Positions 13,001-25,700 of a DNA stretch of 64,000 nt are shown here, piece after piece. Made by a program: the position numbers and the translations under genes. The DNA is from Metopolophium dirhodum. Taxonomy: Eukaryota; Arthropoda; Insecta; Hemiptera; Aphididae. Under the pieces are notes generated by a model. The model saw only the letters and a program-made list of their open reading frames with translations. It was not told the DNA's origin and did not search any database. Every line of letters starts with the position of its first letter. Position 1 is the first letter of the stretch. Location of the stretch: the NCBI RefSeq assembly GCF_019925205.1, contig NC_083567.1, positions 15,686,001-15,750,000 of the forward strand. Direction: 5' to 3'.

Positions 13001-15523
13001 ATATTTCATGTAAATAATATGTAATACCATTATTAACGATTATTATTCTAGATATATACATTTTAATAAATCAGAAACTACTCGTTTGAAATTTGATTTA
13101 GACACAACAACATTTCCGAAAATTTCATCCTAAATATTTACAATTTACAGGGAAAAAAAGAGCAACTAAAAAAAATTATTTTTGTATTAATTTAAATATG
13201 GTATACATATCACATATGGCATCCAAAGTATTTGAAAATATCGTCTTAAGGTATAGGTACTACAAATTTCAAAACAGAATTTGAATAACTGCGTTGCTTA
13301 AGGATAAAAAGGTGATGATATTGTAATCACCCTGTATATGTTTTCCAATTGAATTCAAACATTGCAGATAACGTTTTTAAACGAAATTAACATATACATG
13401 GACAATATACCTACTTCGGTCTTGAATTTTAATCAAACATGAACTTTAAAACGCAATAATATGCACGACATTCACCTGATTTTATTCAGTACACAATATT
13501 AGGCGATTGAATGTGCTGATCAGATGTGCTAAGTGGTATACAAAGTTGGTTAATAATATGGTTTATATTATGGCATCAGTCGAGTCGTTACTGTATAGCC
13601 TAGGTAAGACAAAATAATGGCCATTCAAATCTAGATGGACCTGAACGTTATAGGTATATTTACTAATACGACCTGTTTTTGTAACGAAAAACAAACCCTA
13701 AAATCTATAATACCACAGAATAAAAAGAAGCATATATAAGCACCCACAGGTAGTGTTTTATTTTTTACGTTGAATATGATGGAACAATCAAATTTTGGTC
13801 ATCAGTATTTAATTACTTACTTAGTACTTTAGGTGGGGGGGGGGATTTCATTATTTATTTAAGAAACATACTAATTACTAATTAGTAATTAAAGTAAAAT
13901 CAAACAATTTAAAAATCAGTATGGGTCTAAACTAAACTGCATGTAAAAATTGAATAAAAATTCCTTACATGTTGCACCCAAAGAATTAATTTTTTCAGGA
14001 CGCCACTGATTTAACAAGTCACATAAGAATTTAAATTGTAAGTTGTAAGCTCATAATTAGTCGTAGGTACCTAAGTATCTACCTTAAGTCGTACCTAACG
14101 AGCATACTATGTGTGGGTGCGTGCGATATGCTGCTCGTTATACCGATTTACTCTATGCCTATCCGATGTCGATTAAACGAAGAGTAATTTAGAGAATATT
14201 CAGAATATTTAATCGTTTAGAGTCAAAACCAGACAAAAACGAATATGGTCAGCGTTTTCGATGCGTCGTTTAAATTAAATCGTGCGTATGATATTATGTT
14301 ATACCCGTCCATGAATAACATACAAGACGTAGATGAAATGCAATTAGGCGCGTGAAGGGAAAACTTTTATACGGTTTCGCAGAGTATAACCACCAGCAAT
14401 TTACAACACATGATACAAAGTATAAACACTAGGTTTTCTTCGCCGTTGTAAAATAAAATATACACTTCAGCGACAGTACGACACGTATGCGGTAATAACG
14501 AGTGATTTAATTTTTTTTTCGGCTTCTCGCCTTACCAACAGGTAGGTAATGATGACGACGACAACAGACAACACGTGCGTTTCCCCTCTACTCAGCCGAA
14601 CAAACGGTAATTCGCCCGAGAAAAACGAACCGCAATAATATTATTATTATTATTCTTAGCGTCGTCGTATCGGGCTAATAAAACCTTGGAAACCGCGTAG
14701 AGGTACTGTGAGGGGATGTAGAGGGGGCATGTAAGTGGGAGTCAGTTTGGTACATCATGCGTTAATATAATATTAAATATTTATATATTAGGTATACAGG
14801 TATATTATATACGTATATAAGACTCGTATGAATTCACGCGCGGATTTGGATGAACGTAAAAAGTACGATTATGATAATTATATATTACTAAATATTTCGA
14901 ATTTAGAATAATAATATAATAGCTAGACATCGAGGCAGTTTTTATTTTCAAACAATCACGAAATCCCGAAAAGAAAGATGTACTACACTGCCGCTAATAA
15001 TAATAAATTAATGATCAACACTGAAAGCAAACGGACCGCGATGTGTACCACCTCTAGTCTAGAACTATAATAATGATATATATCCATTATATTATGGATA
15101 CCCAGCTATAGCTACACGGTCAGCGGATTCCTAGTTATATATTATCGTATATATATACGCGAAAAGCGATTTCTAGACCGGCACGCCTGCCCGATTCACT
15201 AACCACGCGTTTTAATTCGCAATTAAGAGAGAAAATTCGCTGATTCCTCGCTGCTGTGCACACGGTCGATTAACCCCGCAGTTTAATTACATTTTTTTTT
15301 TTGTGCACATCTATAATACACTCGTACCTACCTAACCTCCGAACTCGGGTGTGACAACGATACACGTACCTATTCGTAATATTGTACCGCGCGCATTATA
15401 AAAATAGGAGATCGATAAAATAGCCATTGCGTGTATCAAGTCCGAACACTGTTCGAGAAGACACACATGAGCACACATTACGACGTGATATGGGCATATC
15501 AGACACGCGTTTAGAACCGCGTA

Positions 15524-15658
15524 CATAGGCGCAAAATAGTGTTTAGGATTTGGGTGGGCTAAAATGTTGATAATATTGAATAAGCTTGAAACAAAATGTA
15601 GGAAATGTTTGGGGGGCTATGGACATTTTTTAAAGCCCCCCCCCCTATTTGCGCTTAT
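15524..15658. mobile_element. Small hAT-like MITE (family with CATAGGCGCAAA ends)
   Basis: The left end CATAGGCGCAAAA and the right end ATTTGCGCTTAT are inverted copies with small differences. The flanks ACCGCGTA (15516-15523) and ACCACGTA (15659-15666) form an 8-bp target-site duplication with one mismatch, as expected for hAT-superfamily insertions. The 135-bp body contains poly-G and poly-C runs and no reading frame. A second member lies at 53912-54093. Confidence 0.65.
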
Positions 15659-18600
15659 ACCACGTATATCATTAAGTATAGCTGGTATTAAACGAAATTA
15701 ATAATAATGACAATTGTAATTAAAATAGAATACTATCTATTGAAAACGCGTTATATGGCACGCCACGAAGGTCGGGTTTTGCAACGACGAGGTTAACCTT
15801 GCCCGCACGCGGTTTGTACGCCGCAGATATGTGCCAAGCGTTTTATGTACCTCGCTGACTACTTACTATACGCGTACGACGATACAACACAATAACCGCG
15901 TGCGTATTGTAAACGATCGACCGGGGCGGAGGCGAAGACAAACAGGCGCGGCGGCGCGAGAAGAGGAAAAAAAACACCCGACAACGACACCGACCGTTTT
16001 TGAATTCGTGCCATAAAGTGTATCCATGTCGGTCGGTCGGTGTGTGCCGCCGCCGTCGCGCGTTTATCCGCCGCCCGAGGCGTCGGCGATCCGATTACCT
16101 ACACACCGTTATTGACAAACCCGTAGGTACCTACATGTAAAATATATATATAGTTATTATAGTTTATTTTCAGGGCTCTAATACACGCCTTTATTTTTCA
16201 CAGCGTCAAACGCAATTTTATTATTGTGAAATTTGCGTTTACAGGTAGGTGGAAACTGGTAGGTATGTGATCGCGGAAATACAATATGATAACTTTGTTT
16301 GCGCATACGTCGTAACTGTAGACATAATAACAACCTATATAGTTAATATTATTATCTGCGTATATTGAGTACAGCATATACATAGGGCAGGAAACTTATC
16401 AAAAACGTTGGTGATAACGCATAATATGATCTGCGATGAGATGTCCGGAGATTACATCATTGTTATGATAATCATGTATAGTAATATTGCGTTATCTTAT
16501 CACATTGCACCGACACCGAATAGGTGCAGCAGCAACAGCCGCAACGAGCAGTAGTTGGGTGTGGTAAGCCTCCTCCCTCGAGGAATTCATTCGTCGTGAT
16601 TACAGGATGTGGGCGCCGCGGTAACGAAAAATAAAATAAAAAGTAAAAGACTACACAAAACGGAGCGAGTTTAATTGTTCGTTTTAATGGTATCACACTA
16701 AGTATGCGGGACGTTTAGAATGTATTTCGAAATGCATACTTATCACCAGTATTAAAACTATAGTTGGCGATCAACAACCACCACGACGATAGGATCGTAA
16801 GACACGCGGCAGCAGCGGCAAGCTGACTTATTATTCCTTTTTTTATATATATAATTTATAACGGTTGTCAATCCAAACGAAATAACCGATCTGGAGTCTA
16901 AAGTCTAAACATCACACCAATACACTCCATGTCCGTGTATTGATGAAAAGTAAATGCGCCGCATCACATGCGAGTCATTTGACTATAGTTATCAATTACA
17001 CCATCGATGCAAAGCTTTCGCGTTGTTCAGATTTTCAGAATAACTATAGACAAAAATCTTCTCGTAGACCTAATAATATATAGAGTTAATGCCCAAAGTC
17101 TGCGCAAGAAAATGAAAACGGTAACAATTATTATATAAAAACCAGAATAATATTTCCCAGGACCCTGCAGGCTACAATTGACAAATGATAAATAATTTTT
17201 AGAAAACCGCGTGGGAGATTTCGATCTTTGTTATTCTTGTTACGATTACAGCCGTCGCGTGTATACAAATTCAATGGTATAATAATAAAACACCGTAAAC
17301 GAATTATGATTGACGTGAGAGACAGGCCCGAAAAAACAAAAGAACGAATGTCATCGAGTGACAAAAAAGTTAAGCCAATTTTCTTTGTGACGGCACAGCA
17401 GAGCTGATTATCGTTCGGATAACGGTTTTTTTTCAGTGAAATTGTATTAGTCGTTTTGTTAATTATGTCGCAGATCGATCATGAAATATATTATTATCGT
17501 CGTCTGAAGTACGAAATCCTTAATTATTCTGGTCTGGCGCGGGGGAGGCCGTATGCCATAAGCATGCAAAGCCCGACAAAGGCGTTCGCAAAGAGCTTTT
17601 TAAGCACACGTGTCCGCGGATCAATACGCGCAACGACGACGACGACATCCACACACAATAAAATCTTGGAGTCGCGATCCCGACTCGTTTCGACCTAAAT
17701 AATAAATGTATATATAATGATATCAACTGCTCAGTCGAGGACGATGACGTCTACGCGGGACACGGCCAGCGTCGTCGTACGTTCAGCTCGTTTGGCGAAG
17801 TCGGGGAGAGGAAAAATCAATGTTTCGAGTGCGTTTTTAATGGCATTTTCCCACCGTCACTGCCTCTACCAACGCCACCACACCAGGGCACGATGAGACA
17901 CGTCCTAATGTCCTATACGCTATTACTGTATATCTATCTATATAGCACGTATAACGTAGGTATATATATATATATTTTTTATTATTTCGTTCCCGGCACG
18001 TTACATCCATCTAAAGTTATATACGTATACATATAAAAGACGTTGAACAGATGTGCGAGAGCCGCCCCCGTCCCCTCTCCACACAACCCCATCACGGCAG
18101 ACAGGATAAATAAATTATACGCGGCCCCCCTCGACATGTGTGTTTCTCTCGTGAGCGACCTCCACAGACGAGAAACGCACGCAACACACGGCGGAAGAAA
18201 AAAAATTTAACTGAAATAACGCAGACTGCAGCAGTGCCGCCCCTCGACAGAGAGGAAATTATACATTTATACTACAACGCTACACCGTCAGAGAATATGA
18301 TACGCCGATAAAATAATATCATATTATCGTCGTTGTCTCTGTGTCTGATAATTTTCAGTAAACTAAATAAATATTATAATAAACTACCGGTAATGCCGGC
18401 GATATTTGGCCAGAGCGCGTATTCAAGGCCTGAAGGCTGATTGACGTGTCTATCTACACACGGTTGAGAAAATTTTTTTTGTCTGCAACAATACTGTCGT
18501 CGTACCTTGGGCGTACCCGACTTATATAATTGAGACGTAATTAAACGATTGACGATATATTACTTTAATATTGTTGGTACTTCATAAAAATAATAATGTA

Positions 18601-21490
18601 AGCATACAGTGTACACACATAGCCACATAGGTAGTATTAGGTGCGAACAGTCTTAACACAATATGTTATCTGGATTTCCATCGAACACGCTAATTATAAG
18701 ACGTGTATACACATAATAGACCCGTGTACGGACGAAGGCTCAAGGGAAATTGAAACTGATTTATACACTTTAAATGAGTTCTGATTTTCTCAAAAGAGGA
18801 CATAAAATTTAAAGTTTATTGGATATACGTAAGTAGGTTGTAGGTTTAAGCACAAAAAACTTAATGGTTTTTTATTGCAAATGGCTCCTTACCGGGACTT
18901 TAAATATTTTCAAAGAAATCAATTTAACCAAACCGTAACGTTTTCATCAATACAAAGTGATAATATTTTATCGTAAACCAGACAAATTCATATTTATTAT
19001 TTAATATCCTAGGAAATATGTACAATTAATTTTTTTTTTAAGATCATATTATTATTATTATTAGGCATTTAACATTTTGCTAAGTCTATCGTTAAAATTA
19101 AAAATGTCTTGCATTTTCCAAACTATTGCCTTGGTTTATGAAAAACTTATCACAATTTTTAAAATAATAGCAAAAAGTTAACGACAATCAACAAAAATAA
19201 AATAAATGGTTTTTGAACGTATTTAAAAATCAAACACATGTCGTGTGTACTACTCCACAGCTGGCCGCAGTCCATACGGTCAATGGACACTAAGTTTCAT
19301 ACAATAATATAAAAGGGAGTTTTACTGCGATAGAGTTAGTATATAAATCTGCTAATTAAGAGGAAACAAATTAACCATCACCGAGACCATTGCGCGGGAG
19401 ATGACCGTGCCAAGTTTCCGAAACCAATTTCATTTACGGGAATTACAATAAGCATTTTTTTCTCTCCATTTGCAAACTGAGTTCAGACGTTTGCTTGGCA
19501 ACCGGCAATAATACTATATTGCTCTACTCGTATCATATATAATTCATTCGTCAGTCACATACACGAGCGGCCGTCTCATAAAAATATCACATGCGTTGTA
19601 GGTACTTGTCCACAAAAAAAAAAATATAAAAATATACGTCGAACGAAATGGGGAAAAAACCTATTTTTTTTTTTTAATAACCATTTTTTTATTATAGCCG
19701 AGCACAAAATTCAATACCACGTTTGTTGTAAAAAAAAAAAAGCCTTTTGTTTATGCAACCCATACGTATATGGTATATAGGCTATATAATATGTACGGCG
19801 ATGCTATTATGCGATCTACTCGATAAATCGTCGGTTGTAATATAATATGTCATCGAACGGGAATAAAAAAAAACCCTTTTCCACGGCTATGGCAGTTGGA
19901 GGGTAGTTGAGAAGTGGGTCGTCGTACAGGACGGCGATGAATGCGAAAAATGTCAGAATGATAGGTACCAGTATCGCAGATATTTTGGAAAAAGATAAAC
20001 TATTATTCCGATAGAAGTAGAAAAGAGAAATGAATACGTCGAGAAGCCAGCGGATTGTTGAGTGAAAATAAAAACGAAGAGAACACGGCTGAGCACTTAA
20101 TAATATATAAACTCACCTCGGGCCCGATATATACAGACGTATTGTAATACGAATATCGATCGTTTGCGGAACCGAGGAGAGGGCTTGAAGCGGGCGGCGT
20201 CGGTCCGAGGAGCAAAAAGATACTACCTATATAATATTTTTCGTCTATTTCAATTTTAACAGGCGTTTTTAAATACACGAATATTATTTTAGGAAATGGA
20301 CTCTTAGCCACACGACTGACGCCGGGGCGAAAGAAGAAGCAGAAGAGTAGGAAGGGTGAAATAGTGGATGAAACACGGACAGCGGGGTCGGTATAATTAG
20401 TATAATGGACTTTTGTTTCGTGTTTGTGACTCGCGCGGTCATCAACAGGCAGAAAAAAATAATAACTCCTAGTTTTGCACATGTCACGAACAAAAAATGC
20501 GTAAAACTACGATATTTGTACATCGTGTAGTTGACATACGAATGGTACATACTCGTGAATCCACGCCGAGCGTCTACTGACCACAGCGGTAAGCAAAGCA
20601 GCAGTAGCATAAATGGAAAAAATCATATTATTCGTAGATTCCTATTTACCAAAGCGGAACACACAAATGTGACGTTCCGAGGACAAGGGTGCGCGAGATG
20701 GTGTGTGATTTCCGAAGTGAAATATAATTTAGTCCACTTGGCCGCGCTGTCGACGAGGGTCGTTAAAAATAACTCACAGACGGGGGTGGCGGAGACGATT
20801 ATTACCCCCTACGAACACCAGAGTTGGAAAACCGGGCGCACACCAAAGTTCGGTTGCTTCGAGTATTTGGAAGTATTTTGGATGACAACGATGAGTTAGC
20901 CAAATTTTGGAGAGGCGCGCGTTCCAAAGTCTATAATATTACTATACGCGCGATCGTGATAACATTGGTCGCGTAAGAGCCGGGTGGGAGAAATAATAAT
21001 AAATCGTGTCGCGCAACAAACGCATTTTTAACTGTACAAATACCTTTGAGTCAAAGCCTACGGTAATGACGTGCAATACAATAATATCTATAATAACATT
21101 TTATTTAACCAATGACATACGGCGGTTAACGAACGATTAATGGCCCCGGGTAATACCGTTGTAACGACGAAATGTCTTGGCGAGATAAGATTTTCGAAGC
21201 AGGTAGACAATGTACGTCCGCCGAAGGCCGACCTAACGACTCGTCTTAATCGCCATCGCCGTGAACGCGCGCGCACGGCCGACAATAATATGATAGGTAT
21301 ATTGGGTACGATCTTCCCGACGGTGCACACACGCACACGACGCAGCGATTTCTAAACAACTATTAAGCTACAGGCTAATAAGTAAATAGGCCTACGTAGT
21401 ACGTAGTCGCCGTCGGATGCGTCGCGCGGCGACACGTCGATTGCTAACATTTACGCATATTTTATCATTAATTGGTTGTGTTGTACTCAC

Positions 21491-21610
21491 TGGATAGTAT
21501 AACCCCTGATGGGGGATCAAATAGGGCGTTGCAGTCCACAGCTTGAGGCCGTATCGAAAAACCTTGTTTATCACAAACGAAGAGAGGCGGACGACTGGCG
21601 GCCTAACATG
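21491..21610 (-). CDS. Rbfox1: Candidate upstream coding exon of Rbfox
   Basis: A minus-strand reading frame is open from 21610 (just after a TAG at 21611-21613) to 21491 and ends in PYLIPHQGLYYP, followed at once by a consensus donor GTGAGT. The last codon is complete, so it joins in phase 0 to the 5465 acceptor and gives GLYYP-QMVQGGIDP. The segment sits in a GC-richer stretch. No in-frame ATG occurs between the TAG and the donor, so translation may start in a still earlier exon spliced into this one, or this may be 5' leader with translation starting at the Met at 5462. The exon's 5' limit is not determined. Confidence 0.6.
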
Positions 21611-21699
21611 CTACACTTCGGTGGCGCGTCTCCGATGCGTTCGTATCGGCGTTGATCGGTTCCGGGAGAGGAAAAACAATCGGCAGGCAGTGGGTTACC

Positions 21700-22720
21700 T
21701 TTAAACGACGCGTCAGGATACCGGTGTCGCGTGGCGCGGGCGTCGGAAGAAGAGAGCTACTCGGTAAAAATACTTTGTAAACCCGGACGTCGGCGGCGGC
21801 GGTGGCGTGATGGCGGATGATAAAATATTTTGGGGAAAAAAAACGCAACGAACAACAATATAATATATAGGTAAAATAAGATCAACGAATTTATACTATA
21901 ATAATAACTGATACGTTTCGATAATAATAACGATGATGACAATAATAAAAACCAACCCGACACGGATGGAAACAAAAATTATAATATAATTACAACGATA
22001 ACGATTTTGTGCGTGCGTGAGCACAGTGAAACGAAAACTGAGAAATGTTTTGCGAACCGACACGGACGCCCAGTGGCACAAACACAATCTGACGAATGGA
22101 TTGGATACGGGAAAAGGAACGTACGCGGGCACCCCGGTCCCCGTGCACCGTACACTAGACCCTACAAACCTCTCCCGTCCTATCCCCTCCTATCGGAATA
22201 GCACTAGCACAAGAGCGCGCGCGGTGGACGTGTATGAGAGTGCGGCAGCGGCGACGGGTTATCCCCACCGCCGCCGCCGAGGCGCGCGCGAATCGATGAA
22301 ACAGATCGGTCGGTCGGCGTACACGGTGCGCACCGCCTCGCCATCGCACCGGCCACCAGCCGGCGGGCTCACGCTTGCGAGGCCTCGCGCCGCCGCCCGA
22401 AGACACAAACACCTCCCGACGAAAAATTCCAAACCTTTTGTTGGGTCCCGTTCAACAAAACGATATTATTACGATATAAACGATGTTTTATTTATGTTCA
22501 TATCATATTATTATAGCAGCAGCCAGCAGGTAACGCGATCACGTGACCATATCGTGTACAGCGCCAGTGTTCGGAAAACCGAAAACGACGTAGAATTTGG
22601 AAACTTTGGCTAGCCACTCCTCCCCATCACCGGATTTCCTGCGCCCCACATAGCCTCCCATCGCTTTCAATCCCGCCACACTCGATCCCCACTTGCAGCA
22701 GCCTGCAGACAATCGATAAG
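21700..22720. promoter_or_regulatory. CpG-rich island, possible Rbfox promoter/first exon
   Basis: This is among the GC-richest and most CpG-dense stretches of the window (especially about 22,060-22,420). It has no convincing protein similarity in any frame. Its place just upstream (minus-strand sense) of the candidate coding exon at 21491-21610 suggests a transcription start region and 5' leader for Rbfox. A plus-strand frame from 22017 to 22613 (198 codons) is open but is Arg/Ser/Thr-rich with no recognisable domain, and probably reflects base composition. Confidence 0.4.
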
Positions 22721-25700
22721 TCGCATCGAAAGTCGAAACTATAATATTGTACTTGTACAGTACACTAAACTACTAAAGGTACGGTAGGTATACTTATTTA
22801 TGGTAGGTTGTAGGTACACGAAACACGATGATATATTTGATTCTGTGTTGGGTAAGTTGATTTTCTCGTACAAAATAGTTACATATTCAGTAAATCTTAA
22901 AAAAGAAAAGTAACATGTTGCGTTACATTTGTTAACAAACAATAATGTGTTAGTGTTACTGTTAGAGATTTAACATTAAGGTATATATTAATGTTTTTGG
23001 TTACAGTTTATACTGAATTTTTATAATATGTTAACAGTTTCCTATGCCTTTAGCTTTTATTGAACATCACCCATTTAGTAAAGAAATATTAAAAAATTTA
23101 ACAAAAGGTTACGAATTATAGTGCAATTTTTATTCAAATACAAAAATAGGTCATAGGTGTGTAAAATATGAAATAGCACATAAATTACAATCTGGATTTG
23201 CGTTATTTGATAATTTATTTGTATAACGCCAAAATTGTACATTAATTGTATCAAAAATAATAATAATAATACTATTGTACATATTATCAATTTAAACGCT
23301 AGACGGTCGAAAACGCCCCACCCCACCCTGCAGCCACCCACTTGTGTAAGTTACAATGACAAAAAATCCGTAATAATAATAATAATATATTATCGAGACC
23401 CAACGGGTCTTCCTTCAACTGGTGTCGGCGGCGGCAAGCATGTTGCTCCCTGACGGACACAATAACTATTAACTAATAAAAAATAAAGATACTCAGTCAA
23501 AACTTAGTCGTGTGCAAAATAGGATTATGGGTATTGACTATTGAATTGTATTATACGTATTAGTTACTATATACGAATACGACATCCTAAAATACTTCAG
23601 TTTATTCAATGGCGTAGTATTATTTGTAATTATCTGGGAAGTTTGTAAATTTCATTAGTTACATTTTTAAGTAGTCAATAGAAAGAAAGTAAAAATAGAC
23701 ATAATATAGGTATATAATAATTGGGCAAATTTAAATAATGTAATTTTCAGAATGAGAAATATCAGAAATGGTTAAGACTATGATTTATAATTATTATTAT
23801 TCTATATCATTAAATTAAATAATAAATAATAATGTATAATAATATAGTAGCATTTTATATTTTTATATTATAATTAAGAATACATATAATAATATATAAT
23901 ATACATATAATATTTAATACACACAGTCGTACACAGACACACTCCACCGTGTACGTTTGTGTGTTTATTCATTATTGTTCAAATTGTTAAAATCATATTA
24001 TTCCTACTATAACAAATTCAAAGAAATGTTTTATTTTTGACCCGGGAAATGTAAAGCAACCTAGACGACACCCCCAAATAAACACTATATCGAGTTACCA
24101 CAAAATAAGTAAGATTTATGACGAACAACATCATCAACATTAAATTCACGTGTTCAATGCAAAATATTATAACAGTATTACGATACTTCCGGTAAAACGT
24201 TTATAACGCTCGAACATCAAAATGTATTCAAGATAATGTTCGGAGGTTGGAAACAAACATCATGTTTTGTTTCCCATAACATTTATCTTACAATACACAC
24301 ATTATTAACTAGGTACCAGAAATTATACCAAGGTGTGACGTAAACAGTTTTATTCGCGTTGTACCTATTGATATTAGCAGTCTTCCTACAATATTATTTA
24401 AATTTTAAAACCGTAAGTTTGTCTTTATATAACAATATTAATTTACATACCAGATTGTCTATATATTACCGATCGTACAAGCTACTCGTTATAAATATTT
24501 TTATTAATCTTTGTTTGGACATTCAATTTAAAAAAAAAATACGCGTTTATTTTTTTATAACAGTAATTGATCAATAAGATATACCTAATACTACAAGTTG
24601 ATATTTGACGGAATTAAAATAATTAAATCTAACAAAAGATAAGGTGTTTAAGTCTCAGAATATTCTGGACCAATAATTATTGTTTGCGAATATTGTCAGA
24701 CTTAAAAATTAAATATTTCATTACAATGCAAATTCAAAATACCATAAAAGTTTAAATTAAAATGAGTACCTATTATTTATCATAATTTGTAAAGTTGATA
24801 GATAATACCTTTATATCAGGGTCTGACGTACCTAACCTACATTGAATTATTTATTAAATTTTGAATACGAAGATGGAAAATATTTTTTAATTGATTTCAT
24901 AATTTACTAGAATATCTATATTAAATCAACTGTAAAAAAAAAATATAGAGTACAATATTTTAAGAAAAAAAATGAAAGAAAATGATCGAATTTCAGAACA
25001 TGTTCAATTTATTTAAGTCTGTGCCAAAAATAAAACAATATTGAATGTCACAATATGTATATTTTTAAACTGTAAAAAAATAATATATATATATATATAC
25101 ATTATACAATATAAAAAAAAATAATAACCATAATATTCAGAAATCGACGTAATCCGAGACGGTTTCGTGATATATCTTAAATCGTGATCCAATGTAATAA
25201 ATACGTAATATAAAAACATAATTATTATTAATTACTGATTAATAATAACGGAATTTCAAAACAAACTTCACACGGGACTACGGGAGATAGATACAAACCT
25301 AATGACAACTACCAAAGAAAGTGTATTTACAATTCCAATGGCATGTCAGTGTGTCACAATAATTGTTTCACAATACACAAGATATATTATTATACACTAG
25401 GTACACATTACAAGTGCATACTTCAAAATGTGAGTGTCTGTATAGTGTACACAAACAAATTTCTAACGTTAATTAGAAGATGGTAGTTAGTTTTAACACT
25501 AAAAAAATAAACACCTCACAAACTAATAATAAATGTGCCAAGAGAGTAATAAACCAAATTTGCTTAAATAATTATTAATATACCAATATTAGGTACCTAT
25601 TCACAAATATTTTTTTTCCTCTATCGTTGCGTAACGACTTTATCTCGTTTCTGTTGGTGTCAGATTTTTTTGAACTTCGGTCGTTATGAAAATATACATT

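Larger units (their letters stand above)
5466..21490 (-). other. Long 5' intron/promoter region of Rbfox
   Basis: About 16 kb between the Rbfox exon at 4989-5465 and the candidate upstream exon. It is mainly AT-rich, with CpG-rich GC-richer islands at about 7.5-7.9, 8.0-9.3, 14.1-16.1, 16.5-18.4 and 19.9-21.8 kb. These fit alternative promoters and untranslated first exons, common in Rbfox genes. Open frames up to about 130-160 codons occur in the islands (for example 8835-9233 and 20003-20482) but lack recognisable domains. A small transposon remnant lies at 15524-15658 and a 20-bp tandem motif at 9953-10003. Confidence 0.5.

Noticed and set aside
20003..20482. 159-codon minus-strand protein
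   Set aside because: Ser/Phe/Leu-rich with no recognisable domain, and overlaps another open frame (20284-20610) of equal quality; likely composition-driven.
22017..22613. 198-codon plus-strand protein
   Set aside because: Arg/Thr/Ser-rich translation of a CpG island, with open frames on both strands and no similarity; more likely a promoter or leader.
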